A stretch of 29,921 nucleotides of DNA, from positions 1 to 29,921 of the IMG/VR virus record IMGVR_UViG_3300004457_000309; one strand, written 5' to 3'. Within the stretch, counting starts at the first letter, position 1. Every line of letters begins with the position of its first letter. Source of the DNA: a virus. A model generated the notes under the pieces. It was given only the letters and a program-made list of their open reading frames with translations, ran no database searches and was not told the DNA's origin. Made by a program: the position numbers and the translations under genes. Shown piece after piece: positions 5,490-14,127 of this stretch.

Positions 5490-5761
5490 ACTGTCTCCTT
5501 TGTTGACTTGCAAAGGACAGCGACAATATGCTTGCATATTCCATGAAAGAAAGCACCTTTACAAAGACACACAGCGAAGCATCGAAGCTCAAGCGGCTCT
5601 GTGTATGTAGTCACACGATAGACAGTATCACGCGAGGACAGCACATCAGCAATCGATACTCTATATTCAATCCCTGCGATTGTCTGCTGCTCTGTCTTCA
5701 TGTGAATAATGCCAACATCAAGAGCTCCTGTCTTGATTGAGTCTGAGATTATTGGGATCAT
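5486..5761 (-). CDS. Small SWIM-type zinc-finger protein
   Basis: The 91-residue protein has a beta-rich N-terminal part and the motif C65-L-C67, eight residues, C76-K-H78 followed by IVAVL. This is the CxC...CxH pattern of SWIM zinc fingers, including the typical GICKHIxAVL ending. SWIM domains bind DNA or partner proteins and occur in recombination-associated proteins. Here the finger is nearly the whole C-terminal half. Start ATG 5761 has AAGGAGACAAG upstream, overlaps the previous stop by ATGA and in turn overlaps the rusA start, so it is tightly coupled to the resolvase. A role in guiding or regulating RusA is inference. Confidence 0.75.
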   Translation of the reverse strand: MIPIISDSIKTGALDVGIIHMKTEQQTIAGIEYRVSIADVLSSRDTVYRVTTYTEPLELRCFAVCLCKGAFFHGICKHIVAVLCKSTKETV

Positions 5762-6102
5762 CTTGTCTCCTTGTGTGCTTCTAGTCTTGCCTCTTCGAGT
5801 TGTCTGCGGAGCTCCGGAAGAGGAATCATTACGAGAGGAGCGAAGTATCTCGCGATACAGTTGACCGCATACTCTCCGTATGGTCTGCCATAAAACCAAA
5901 GTTGAGCACTGCCGACCTTGACATGACATGCTGCTGCAAACTCTTTTACACAATACTCGTCTCTTGCTTCGCTCTTGAGTCTGAGCAAAATCTTTGTAAT
6001 CGCCTTGGCTCTCCTGTTGTTGTTCGGCCTCTTGGGTAGCTTGTTGTATTTGACCGGAGGCTTGTCAGGGAGTATCTTCTGATTGAATTGTCTGCGGCTC
6101 AT
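5758..6102 (-). CDS. Basic protein with possible helix-turn-helix
   Basis: The 114-residue protein has a Lys/Arg/Pro/Asn-rich N-terminal tail (1-35). Two helices follow, with VKEFAAACHVKVGSAQLWFY (52-71) reading like a helix-turn-helix: AAACHVK as the first helix and turn, SAQLWFYG as the recognition helix. A charged helix closes the protein. It lies between an XRE-type regulator and the SWIM protein, with 4-base overlaps on both sides. It may be a second DNA-binding regulator, but no family is recognised. Confidence 0.65.
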   Translation of the reverse strand: MSRRQFNQKILPDKPPVKYNKLPKRPNNNRRAKAITKILLRLKSEARDEYCVKEFAAACHVKVGSAQLWFYGRPYGEYAVNCIARYFAPLVMIPLPELRRQLEEARLEAHKETR

Positions 6103-6389
6103 TGTCCTCTCCATTCGCTGACGTGTACCCTCCAAAGGATTTCTCTTATCAAAGCATTGTATCCATCGATCCCAACAGAAGAGAGATGCTCTGCGAGCTT
6201 GACACGCAGCTCGCAGCTCGGAAGCCTCTCTCCGGATCTCCAATTAGAGATCGTACTTCGATTGACGATTCTGTCTTCTGTCGAGATTGCTCGAGCAAGT
6301 TGCGATCCTTTGATCTCGTTGTCTGTCATGATCTGTATGAGCCAGTCTGCGAAGCAGAGCTCTCTTGTGTGTACGTAATAATCACTCAT
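6099..6389 (-). CDS. XRE/Cro-type helix-turn-helix regulator
   Basis: The 96-residue protein has a classic HTH: IKGSQLARAI (26-35) as helix 2, then RSTISNWRSGERLP (44-57) with the recognition helix and the usual SxWxxGxxxP pattern, and ELRVKLAEHLSS closing the fold. It should bind operator DNA as a dimer. The dyads shared by promoters near 2397-2426, 1472-1500 and 7472-7500 are candidate targets; the last drives its own operon, which would give autoregulation. Start ATG 6389 is preceded by GGAGACAAAGAA and overlaps the upstream stop. Confidence 0.8.
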   Translation of the reverse strand: MSDYYVHTRELCFADWLIQIMTDNEIKGSQLARAISTEDRIVNRSTISNWRSGERLPSCELRVKLAEHLSSVGIDGYNALIREILWRVHVSEWRGQ

Positions 6390-6613
6390 TTCTTTGTCTC
6401 CTCATTCTTTGTGTATGCTGTGCATGTAGGCTCTTCTTTTTTGTATATCCATTCTTTCGGATACTCTGGCTCATCTGTATCGTGGAGCATTGTCATCATG
6501 ATAATCTCGCAAGGATTCTCTTCTGTATCATGCTTGCAATTTACGCAATGTTTCTCGAAAAACCACATTCCCTCTGTTCCGCTTGACGGTCTATATTTCT
6601 TTTGTTCACTCAT
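6386..6613 (-). CDS. Small cysteine-rich (probable zinc-binding) protein
   Basis: The 75-residue protein contains CVNCKHDTEENPCEI (23-37) and a single late Cys in PTCTAYT. Four Cys in a CxxC...C...C arrangement suggest one structural zinc, a pattern common in small phage proteins of unknown function. Both ends overlap neighbours by ATGA, and GGAGACAAAGAA precedes the start at 6613. It probably acts early with the other small genes of the operon. Confidence 0.7.
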   Translation of the reverse strand: MSEQKKYRPSSGTEGMWFFEKHCVNCKHDTEENPCEIIMMTMLHDTDEPEYPKEWIYKKEEPTCTAYTKNEETKK

Positions 6614-6876
6614 TTCTTTGTCTCCTGTTTTATTTTTATTGCTCCATTAAAATCCCCTTTGAGATACTCTTCCCAAGGATCTTTTGTTTGTATACTTATT
6701 TGTTCTTGTTGTTGGTTCTCTTCTCTGATCTTCTTGATCTTCTGCTCGAGTATCCATCCGAGTTGATACGGATGTGCTGACTCTTTGACGAGATCATGCA
6801 CTGCTTGGATCTCTTCGCTCGTCTTGGCGTTCTGTACCATGAGAGCGATCATCTTCGGGCTGATGTGTATTTTCAT
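6610..6876 (-). CDS. Hypothetical helical protein
   Basis: The 88-residue protein is nearly all helix, with a Gln/Glu/Lys-rich centre (residues 45-62) likely to form a coiled coil. No family recognised. Start ATG 6876 uses the recurrent leader GGAGACTACA-ATG, shared with five other genes, and its stop overlaps the next gene. Confidence 0.65.
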   Translation of the reverse strand: MKIHISPKMIALMVQNAKTSEEIQAVHDLVKESAHPYQLGWILEQKIKKIREENQQQEQISIQTKDPWEEYLKGDFNGAIKIKQETKK

Positions 6877-6885
6877 TGTAGTCTC

Positions 6886-7431
6886 CTATGCTGCTATTTT
6901 TGTTTGAAAGACATACTCTGAGCAATGCTTCATGCAGATGTCTTTTGCTTGTTCGATTGTGAGAGATCCGTCTGCTATCATCTTCTTGATGTTGGGATAT
7001 ACATCATCACAATCAAATTGATCTCCGAGAGGCTTCTTGTATTGTGAGCTATAGTGCACAGTGAAGAGAAACTCAATGATCGACTTTGCTTCTTTGAGAG
7101 ATACTTTGCTCCCGAAGTATTCGAGCACAGTCTTTCTCTCTGGCTTGACGACGAGAGTATAACAGACATGCTTAGGAAGAGAGAGAGCCTTCTGCTTCTT
7201 CTTTGGCTTTGGCTCTGCACTGAGCATTTGATTAAGTATCTCTTGATTGCTGATGATAAAGTCTGAGTGCTCAATCGCGTCTGTCATTGCTTCATAAAGT
7301 GTATCATACACTCCTGAAACCTCTCCTTTGCATACAAGAGAGACTCCTGTCTCTGTTCCGATTGTATGAAAGTCCTCGAGCATGTCGAAAGCAATAACTG
7401 CATTATTAAATTGGTGTACTGTGTATTTCAT
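6886..7431 (-). CDS. Hypothetical protein, first gene of the early operon
   Basis: The 181-residue protein starts at ATG 7431 after GGAGACTACA; the longer in-frame reading crosses the promoter and has no ribosome site. It has an alpha/beta N-terminal half, a Lys-rich linker near residues 88-100 (PKPKKKQKALSLPKH) and a mostly helical C-terminal half. No motif recognised. As the first gene behind the early promoter it will be among the first proteins made. Confidence 0.7.
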   Translation of the reverse strand: MKYTVHQFNNAVIAFDMLEDFHTIGTETGVSLVCKGEVSGVYDTLYEAMTDAIEHSDFIISNQEILNQMLSAEPKPKKKQKALSLPKHVCYTLVVKPERKTVLEYFGSKVSLKEAKSIIEFLFTVHYSSQYKKPLGDQFDCDDVYPNIKKMIADGSLTIEQAKDICMKHCSEYVFQTKIAA

Positions 7432-7471
7432 TGTAGTCTCCTTTTTGTGTCCTTTCTTTGTCTCTCTCCTT

Positions 7472-7500
7472 ATGTTAATATATTGTTCACATAGTGACAA
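7472..7500 (-). promoter_or_regulatory. Early operon promoter and divergent operator region
   Basis: On the minus strand: TTGTCA (7495-7500), 17 bases, TAACAT (7472-7477), with AT-rich ATATTTATTTTG directly upstream. The plus strand reads TTGTTCACATAGTGACAA, an imperfect dyad that also lies just before the plus-strand exonuclease gene (ribosome site TTAGGAG, ATG 7528). One protein bound here could control both directions. Confidence 0.6.
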
Positions 7501-7527
7501 CAAAATAAATATATTTAGGAGATAATA

Positions 7528-8094
7528 ATGCAAAAACCGCTCGCATTTGTAGACGTAGAAACGACAGGACTCAACTCTGCAATCCATGAAGTGATAGAAA
7601 TATCGATCATCAAAGTCTGTCCGCAGAAAGGTGAGACGACATTCACCAGCAAGATCGCTCCCCTACATATTGAACATGCAAGTGACAGAGCTCTCGAGAT
7701 CAACGGATACAATCCAAAGGAATGGAGAAATGCACCAGCTCCTGACGTTGTCTTTGCTCGAGTTGCTGATCTGCTGTCTGGCTGTATCCTCGTCGGACAT
7801 AACGTTCGATTTGACGAGGAGTTTATCTCTGAGTCTTGTCACCGGTTCGGAATCCGATGCCGACATGATCGCAGAATGATCGACACAGTGACGCTTGCTT
7901 TTGAGCATCTGCATCATCTGGAGTCTGTATCTTTGGATTCGATTCGTCAGTATTTCGGATGGTGTTCAGGACACAGAGCACAGATTGACGTACAGCAAAC
8001 AAGACGACTGTATAACAAGCTGATAAGAGCGTCTGTCATGCGTCGTCTGTACTGGAGAGCATCGTATTATCTACGCTCTTTCTTTCGGAGATAG
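7528..8094 (+). CDS. DnaQ-like 3'-5' exonuclease (DEDDh family)
   Basis: The 188-residue protein has all three exonuclease motifs: FVDVETTG (7-14) with D9 and E11; VGHNVRFDEEF (89-99) with D96; and HRAQIDVQQT (149-158) with H149 and D154. The DEDDh set is complete, so an active nuclease on DNA or RNA 3' ends is expected. No polymerase gene is present, so it may assist host polymerase proofreading, degrade host nucleic acid or process RNA. ATG 7528 follows TTAGGAGATAAT. It is divergent from the early operon, and its end overlaps the end of the holin gene by 24 bases tail to tail. Confidence 0.88.
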   Translation: MQKPLAFVDVETTGLNSAIHEVIEISIIKVCPQKGETTFTSKIAPLHIEHASDRALEINGYNPKEWRNAPAPDVVFARVADLLSGCILVGHNVRFDEEFISESCHRFGIRCRHDRRMIDTVTLAFEHLHHLESVSLDSIRQYFGWCSGHRAQIDVQQTRRLYNKLIRASVMRRLYWRASYYLRSFFRR

Positions 8095-8448
8095 CTCTTT
8101 CTTGAGTTTCTCCTTGAGCTTGATTTCGTGGATCTGCTCCTTCATTGGCTCGAGTAGAGCAAAGAGCTTCCTCTGTCCTCTCTCGAGAGAGTCAATGCGT
8201 CCGGAGAATCCTTCGACGAGCTTTGTCCGGTCTTTGTTGAGATCAGCAATCACAGACTCAAAACGTGCTCTGATCTCCTGCTCCTCTTGCCGGGCCTCTG
8301 CTCGTATCTCTTTTGACTCTTGCCGGCCGTGCTCTCTTGTCTCTTTGAGATCCTTCTGCGTCTGTACATAGCTGTAGATCATCCAAGCAAGGAAAGGACT
8401 ATTTGTGGCTATGTTGACCCATAGATCGTGGTAAGTTGATGCATCCAT
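8071..8448 (-). CDS. Probable holin of the UviB/BhlA type
   Basis: The 125-residue protein has a single hydrophobic N-terminal helix around NSPFLAWMIYSYVQTQ (16-31) followed by a long highly charged coiled coil (32-118) rich in Arg, Glu and Lys. This one-helix plus coiled-coil layout matches BhlA/UviB holin-like proteins, which form lesions in the cytoplasmic membrane. It starts at 8448 within TAATG, coupled to the stop of the lysin gene, completing a lysis pair. The coiled coil is longer than in many such holins, so a membrane-anchored spanin-like function is an alternative. Confidence 0.65.
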   Translation of the reverse strand: MDASTYHDLWVNIATNSPFLAWMIYSYVQTQKDLKETREHGRQESKEIRAEARQEEQEIRARFESVIADLNKDRTKLVEGFSGRIDSLERGQRKLFALLEPMKEQIHEIKLKEKLKKELSPKERA

Positions 8449-9056
8449 TATTCAAGATCCTCGTCTGTAGCCTCGATTAGTGTATATGTAAAACTTTTAT
8501 AACCTATCCCGACTTGCAATTGTGCGAGTCCCATCAAACGAGCAAAGTCTGCCGGGTTCTGGATCACTTGGCAGCCATGACTATAGTATCGTGTGGAGTA
8601 TACAATCTTCGAGCTGTGGGCTCTGTGCAGATTGATTCCGAAGTATCCAGACTCTTCGTTGATATAGTCTGTGTGATCGTCTCTGTTGTTGTCTCGGTAG
8701 ACAGTGACCTCTCCGAGCCTCTGACATAGAGCGTAATACTTGCCTTGATGCTTGTCGATGCAGTATGCTCCTCTGTATTGTCCGGGCTTCAAGACTGCGA
8801 CTCCTTTCGGGTTGTTCGGATCTCTGTGCTGCTCGATACTTGGATCTGTTGTTGCTCTGTATCTCTCTTCGACCCAATCAAAACCATCTTTGTAACATAC
8901 TCGAATCTCGTCATCAAAGAGTCCGGGCCTCCTGATCGGAGAGCGTAGTCCGATTATATTGAGATCGAATTCTTGTTGCGTAAAAATCTTGTATCCCATC
9001 GATTCGAGACGATTGAGGATTCTCGGCTGATTCATTCCCCAGTTTATATATTTCAT
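8448..9056 (-). CDS. L,D-transpeptidase-like (YkuD-type) cell-wall enzyme, probable endolysin
   Basis: In this 202-residue protein, GINLHRA (140-146) supplies His144 and SHGCQV (159-164) supplies His160 and Cys162. The H...(S/T)xGC arrangement is that of L,D-transpeptidase catalytic sites, with Gln where many cell enzymes have Ile-Arg. Upstream blocks (GLRSPIRRPGLFDDE at 36-50, KPGQYRGAY at 90-98, CQRLGEVTVYRDNN at 111-124) recall a conserved family of phage wall enzymes. No signal peptide is present. The holin gene follows directly (TAATG), and the tail hub gene overlaps by ATGA, so lysin or tail-borne wall cleavage are both possible; lysin seems likelier. Confidence 0.7.
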   Translation of the reverse strand: MKYINWGMNQPRILNRLESMGYKIFTQQEFDLNIIGLRSPIRRPGLFDDEIRVCYKDGFDWVEERYRATTDPSIEQHRDPNNPKGVAVLKPGQYRGAYCIDKHQGKYYALCQRLGEVTVYRDNNRDDHTDYINEESGYFGINLHRAHSSKIVYSTRYYSHGCQVIQNPADFARLMGLAQLQVGIGYKSFTYTLIEATDEDLE

Positions 9057-10846
9057 GTTGCGTCTCTTGTATTATCGATCGGGTTCTCTTGAAACATTAT
9101 ATCATATAACCAGCTCGCTCCGTCGTATCTCTTGCCGACAATCTGGACTCTGCTCTGTGACAATCCGATGTCTGAGTCTGTGAGCTCAATCACGTCTCCA
9201 ATAGACAGATAACCGAAGGAGAACGCTGCTCTGTATGTGCATACTTTCTCCGGAAGAGACTTGCGTCTGATGATGTCAAGACCGATCTTGATCGCTGTAT
9301 CTCTGTCATGAACATAATCAATTTCGATTGTGGAGCTCTGCACCCCGTATCTCTGCTGTGAGATAATGCAGTAAGGAGATACAACCTCATACGGAGTCTC
9401 GATTCCTTCCTGTCTCCTTGCTCGGATGTAGATCATCCCTTTGTATTCTGTGCCTCCGACAGACTCATATGCTCCGACATTCCCACCAAAAAAATTCGTA
9501 CTGATCTTTGTTGTTGATTCGAATCCGCTCGCATACTTGACGAGTAGATCATTGATGATCTCGCTCTGTCTCGGAGTTACTGGTGAGATACGCTCAAAGG
9601 TTGCATTTGTTTCAATGCTCGTCCTTGGTGACAAAAATAACTCTGTATTTCGATGATCGATAACAGGATAGATTCCTCCTGCTCCTGTCGTCAATGTAAC
9701 AGGTAAAAATGGAATGATATATTTCTGTAGAAACTCGTATATCTTGATCCCTGAATCGTTGATGTATCCTGCGAATTTGTACTCGTTGAGAATCGGCCTG
9801 ACTGCTTCGAAAGCCGAGCGATCAAAGTCTATCTTGAGAGACTCGAGCGACCATGCAATCAAGTCTCCTCCTCTTGATAGCTCTCCTCCTGTGTAGGGAG
9901 ATACTGCTCCTCCTCCGTCTGTCCATCGGACATAATACTCATACTGTCGATCATCGACTAGATTAGTGAATGACAGTTCATTTTGATCGAAGATTGCATA
10001 TGCGTAGACTTGGCCGCTTGCTCCTGTGCTGTTGTATACTGCTTTCGAGCTGACGAGATTGCCGTCGTTATCTTGGAGTGTGACTGTCGATGCTGTGCAG
10101 TAATGTCCTGCAATGAGCAAGAAGAAGATCGTCGGGTTCGGTATATCAACATATGTCCCGATCTTATAGGCAGGAGTCGCAGCATATTCCAGAGAGTCGC
10201 CATTGATGAGCGTTGTTTCGCCCGGAGCTCCGATAATTGCAGGGACAGTCTTGCCGAGAGAAAACTTGACTTGATTCGTGATGTACTCCGTCTCTATATT
10301 CAGAATGTCTCCTGCTCCTTGAAATTGTCCTGTGGAGAAAGGGAAGTTATCGAAGACAACCAAGTCTCCATTGATCGCCTTTAGTAGACTCGTATCATTG
10401 ACGTATATCTCATTCTCTACTGTGAATTCTACGTAGCCGGGCTCTGCGTCTGGATGTCCATAGACCGGCTCTCTAATAACGCCTTGAAAGAAATTGATGA
10501 TCTCTTCGTATGTCTGCTCAACCTGTCCTCTCTTGACTGTCACATATGAGATTGTAACCTTTGCATTGTCGATTCCTGTGCCGAGCATCTGACGCTGTGA
10601 GATGTTGAACGGAAAGACGAGAGCCATCGACATAGTATTGCTTGATAGCTTGATCTGTCCTACTTCGACAATCTCTTGCGAGAAGTCAGGATCGGACAGC
10701 AGGCCCGGATAGAATACAATACCGCCTCCGTCAAGATCGATCTCAATCGGAAAGGAAGAGAATCGATATACGGTTCCTCTGATATCTACTTCTGCGAGGA
10801 AGCATATCTCAGTCTCAAGGAAGTCTGTAACTGCATAGACTCTCAT
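9053..10846 (-). CDS. Tail tip hub-like protein
   Basis: The 597-residue protein is beta-rich. Its first third (YRFSSFPIEIDLDGG, then a long strand-rich part) and its last part (SIGDVIELTDSDIGLSQSR near residues 550-570, then a strand ending YDIMFQEN) match the pattern of siphophage central tail or hub proteins, where this phrase closes the hub domain. An insertion around residues 245-330 looks like a beta-sandwich. It lies after the large receptor-binding gene and before the lysin, with ATGA overlaps both sides. It probably forms the ring or cone that plugs the tail tube. Assignment is by pattern and position. Confidence 0.6.
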   Translation of the reverse strand: MRVYAVTDFLETEICFLAEVDIRGTVYRFSSFPIEIDLDGGGIVFYPGLLSDPDFSQEIVEVGQIKLSSNTMSMALVFPFNISQRQMLGTGIDNAKVTISYVTVKRGQVEQTYEEIINFFQGVIREPVYGHPDAEPGYVEFTVENEIYVNDTSLLKAINGDLVVFDNFPFSTGQFQGAGDILNIETEYITNQVKFSLGKTVPAIIGAPGETTLINGDSLEYAATPAYKIGTYVDIPNPTIFFLLIAGHYCTASTVTLQDNDGNLVSSKAVYNSTGASGQVYAYAIFDQNELSFTNLVDDRQYEYYVRWTDGGGAVSPYTGGELSRGGDLIAWSLESLKIDFDRSAFEAVRPILNEYKFAGYINDSGIKIYEFLQKYIIPFLPVTLTTGAGGIYPVIDHRNTELFLSPRTSIETNATFERISPVTPRQSEIINDLLVKYASGFESTTKISTNFFGGNVGAYESVGGTEYKGMIYIRARRQEGIETPYEVVSPYCIISQQRYGVQSSTIEIDYVHDRDTAIKIGLDIIRRKSLPEKVCTYRAAFSFGYLSIGDVIELTDSDIGLSQSRVQIVGKRYDGASWLYDIMFQENPIDNTRDAT

Positions 10847-13800
10847 ATGATCTCCTGTAATGTCAATGTAGCGATTCGCATGAGCTCGCCTCCTGACGTG
10901 ACAAGTTCATCTCCGAGCACATTCTCAACTTGTACATCTCCGGTCAGCATGACGAGAGCCTGCTCATTCTCTCTCAAGAGCTCTCTTGGATCGTCTGTCT
11001 GTGTTATCAAGGGAAGATATACAAGAGGAGTCTTCTCACCTTGGAGATAGTCGAGCAATCCTTGCAACAGGTCAGGGACATCATTTGCAATCGCGACAGG
11101 TTGACCGCTTGCTACGTCTGCGATCCAATAGTCAGGATCAGGATTATCGCCTTGTAGCTCGGAGATGTCGATCCCTTCCGTCCATGCGATGCGGAAGATT
11201 CGACGAGAAGGACGATAATTGCGAGCATAGATAACTCCTGACTGTGTCTCTGTTGTCTCTGTGCCTGACGATATACTGATCGTGCGTCCTCTTTGATACT
11301 GCTTACCGGGGATCACTGCTGCACCGAGATGCAACAATCCAATTCGAAAATCATTCTCAAGCGTTGTCTGTGCTGTGATACGCAATCCTAGAGCCTCGAC
11401 TTTCTGACCTTCAAGATTGAGCAGCAGCGTCATACTCTTCGGGATGATCTCAATGTCTGCATTTGCTCCTGTGATTGTGACATCTTCATCCAATAAAAGA
11501 ACCGCCTGCTTTGTCCCTGTCGGAGTGCCTCCAAAGACTCCTTCTGAGTTGCTCAAGACTTTACGGAAGACAAAGTCCTCGGCTCCTGTCTGTATCCTGA
11601 CTGTATATCCTGCACATTCATTATATCGAAAATACGGTTGATTGCTCGCAGAGCTCTCTCCTGTGAGTGTGCGTCCGTCTACGTTTGCGGCTGTCTGTAT
11701 GCAAGTGCTGAATGTGTCGAGGACAGTCCATGATCCCGAAGAATAATACTCAATCTTTGCAGATCGGAAGTTATACCCGGAGAGATGCAACCCAAGTATA
11801 TCATTGGGGAGAGCTTCGTCTTTGTGGACTGTGGTGTCCGGATTGAGCTTGAGTGCAATAAAGTTCTCTGGGACATTCCCGGATACTACTGCTTGACTTT
11901 TCCATGTTACTCTCGGAGTCGGAGAGTTTGCATAGAATACATTATTGATCGAGAAGTTGCTATCTGGTGTGATTGTATATTCGTCTCCGAGATATGTCTG
12001 TCCGTCTGCTGTGCTGATTGAGACGTTGTCTGCAACAAAAGCGAATCTATTGATTGTTGGATATGCTCGCTGCATAAGATCGGCAGGATTCGCGAATGTG
12101 TGGATCTGCTCTGATATTTGGAATCCTTGAGAGATCGATATGCTCGACCATGTAGTATCCAAAGAGCCGGGCCCAGCATATGCAAGATGTCCCCATCGGA
12201 CGCGATGCAAAGCCGACGAGCCTCCTCCGTCTGACAAGCTGCTGTATGTTCCTGCATCGATCCATGTCTTGCGATTGTTCTCGCTGTCTACGTCTCGATA
12301 GTATACGGAGACGGAAGTATTCGACAATGCGATCAAGAGCTCGACATCATTGAGAGATAGAGAGCCGACTGTAATAACGCTTGAGCTCGCATTGTTGTCT
12401 CGCACGATGATCTCTGTTGCATTGACTCTGACCTCAATCTCATAGTCTTGTGATCCATCATCGATACGCAGCAGTATTCCTCTGACTCTTGTTGTGTTGT
12501 TGCCGCCTGTCATTCTTGAGATGCGAGCATGTACAATCAAACCTTTGCGGATTATGTCTGCGGTAGGTAGACCGAGCGTGCTCGGGTTTGTTGTCCAGTA
12601 TTCAGAGTTAGAATTTTCGACTCCCAAAGCTCCAAGAGCTTCGCCTCCTGACACTGCAACCTTTGACACATTCGCATAATTAGAGAAGAGATCAAGTCCG
12701 GGATAGTTGTACGCGTATGACAAGCGATTCCATTCTGCAATAGCTGACTGTGCAAGAGCAGACGCAGGGAGAGTCACAGAGCTATATCCTCCCATTGATA
12801 ATCTCATGATACTATTATTGACAGCAGTCGTCACAGGTTCGCAGACGATCACAGTCTTTCCTGTCCATGTGATCGCTTTTATATTCTCGACTTGACTACT
12901 TGCGTCTCCGGTTCGCAGAGCTCGCCCGGCTCCGTTGATGTCTTGGCCCATCTTTCGCCATTCGAGAGTATCTTGACTCCAATAGACCCGGAAGTCTCCG
13001 ACAGAGAGCGAGGATGCTCGAGCGATAAGATGATGACTCGCTCCTTCATCTGTCCATACTGACAGCTCTCCGTCTGTCATGAAATCATCTGTACCATTGC
13101 AAGAGATAGAACCATCGACGATTATATAGGCCCCGGCAGTTCGCAGAGCGTGAGCACTGGTAAAAGCTGAAGGGAGAGTCATATAGCTCGGATCTTTGTC
13201 TGCGTAAAACCCAAGACGAAAGAGTCCGCCTTCTGTGTATAGATCGATACTATGGAATGAGTGATCTTCGATCTCTGTGTCTGTGGTGATCTTTCGAAAG
13301 GTTCCACCGAGATCAGTCGAGGCATATTGCAAGAGTCTATTTCTCTTTGTTGCACTTGTATTGTTCCATATAGATTCCAAGAGCAGCAAGACGACTCCGT
13401 TTGATTGTGCAATCCTCAGTCTTTGGAGATTGTGATTCTCAAAGGATGCTCCGCTCCCTGTTGTTGTGCCGACAAGAATCTCGTCTTGGACTGCTTTGTC
13501 TGCTCTCTTTGTCCATGTAGATCCGTCTGTGCTGACGAATGTTTTGATGTTGACGCTCTCCGAGTCTCCCGACAGGAAGCAGATCAGATATGATCCATCT
13601 GGGAGGATGCACATGTCAGACAACAGATTATATCCTGACGTTGAGCTGTCTTCTGTGTATATCGTTGTATTTGAGACTGTGTCTCCGACATCCCATGTAT
13701 CGACTTCTAGAGTCCTGTATGGAGAGAGTTTCTTTTGATAGCTCACCAAGAGATCACCGTCTCCCATATCAAGAGCCGACGGATGTTTGTATATCGTGAG

Positions 13801-14127
13801 AGCCGATGACGAAAATCTCAGATTCTGAAATCGGGAAAGACTATTTTGTGGATCTCGCCCGAAGGTTACTCCTGCATTGTTGTCTGTGAAGACAAAGCCA
13901 GCTCCATATCCTGCAAAGCCGGGACTCTTCGTCTCAATCGTCAGATTCGAATTTCCTGACTGCTGTCCTTTGGCTACAAGTTGCATCGGACTATTTTGAG
14001 CAGGTACTGGATCGCCTGCTCTCTCGTCTGCTGTGGAGTATGTGCTCTGTGCTTTCCATACATTGTCAGAGCCAAGATCCAAAGGAACGAGAAAGCCTCT
14101 CATGTATGTCGGTGTAACGTTTGACAT
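10843..14127 (-). CDS. Large tail-tip / receptor-binding protein with Asp-box (sialidase-like) repeats
   Basis: At 1094 residues this is the longest gene. Asp-box motifs STDGSTW (199-205), STDLGGTF (270-277) and SQDTLEW (384-390) in a strand-rich region of about residues 100-470 indicate a BNR-type beta-propeller. Residues about 530-690 look like a concanavalin/LamG-type jelly roll, ending at TTWSSISIS. Further beta domains follow, and the last 100 residues (PLITQTDDPRELL onward) probably anchor to the hub. Such proteins bind cell-surface glycans. No sialidase catalytic set was located, so binding rather than cleavage is the safer call. Coupled to the tape measure gene by TAATG and to the hub gene by ATGA. 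Confidence 0.7.
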   Translation of the reverse strand: MSNVTPTYMRGFLVPLDLGSDNVWKAQSTYSTADERAGDPVPAQNSPMQLVAKGQQSGNSNLTIETKSPGFAGYGAGFVFTDNNAGVTFGRDPQNSLSRFQNLRFSSSALTIYKHPSALDMGDGDLLVSYQKKLSPYRTLEVDTWDVGDTVSNTTIYTEDSSTSGYNLLSDMCILPDGSYLICFLSGDSESVNIKTFVSTDGSTWTKRADKAVQDEILVGTTTGSGASFENHNLQRLRIAQSNGVVLLLLESIWNNTSATKRNRLLQYASTDLGGTFRKITTDTEIEDHSFHSIDLYTEGGLFRLGFYADKDPSYMTLPSAFTSAHALRTAGAYIIVDGSISCNGTDDFMTDGELSVWTDEGASHHLIARASSLSVGDFRVYWSQDTLEWRKMGQDINGAGRALRTGDASSQVENIKAITWTGKTVIVCEPVTTAVNNSIMRLSMGGYSSVTLPASALAQSAIAEWNRLSYAYNYPGLDLFSNYANVSKVAVSGGEALGALGVENSNSEYWTTNPSTLGLPTADIIRKGLIVHARISRMTGGNNTTRVRGILLRIDDGSQDYEIEVRVNATEIIVRDNNASSSVITVGSLSLNDVELLIALSNTSVSVYYRDVDSENNRKTWIDAGTYSSLSDGGGSSALHRVRWGHLAYAGPGSLDTTWSSISISQGFQISEQIHTFANPADLMQRAYPTINRFAFVADNVSISTADGQTYLGDEYTITPDSNFSINNVFYANSPTPRVTWKSQAVVSGNVPENFIALKLNPDTTVHKDEALPNDILGLHLSGYNFRSAKIEYYSSGSWTVLDTFSTCIQTAANVDGRTLTGESSASNQPYFRYNECAGYTVRIQTGAEDFVFRKVLSNSEGVFGGTPTGTKQAVLLLDEDVTITGANADIEIIPKSMTLLLNLEGQKVEALGLRITAQTTLENDFRIGLLHLGAAVIPGKQYQRGRTISISSGTETTETQSGVIYARNYRPSRRIFRIAWTEGIDISELQGDNPDPDYWIADVASGQPVAIANDVPDLLQGLLDYLQGEKTPLVYLPLITQTDDPRELLRENEQALVMLTGDVQVENVLGDELVTSGGELMRIATLTLQEII

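Noticed and set aside
6102-6650. Plus-strand reading frame of 182 codons across the small early genes
   Set aside because: It is opposite four coupled genes with good ribosome sites, and its Ser/Cys/Phe-rich composition is typical of antisense frames here.
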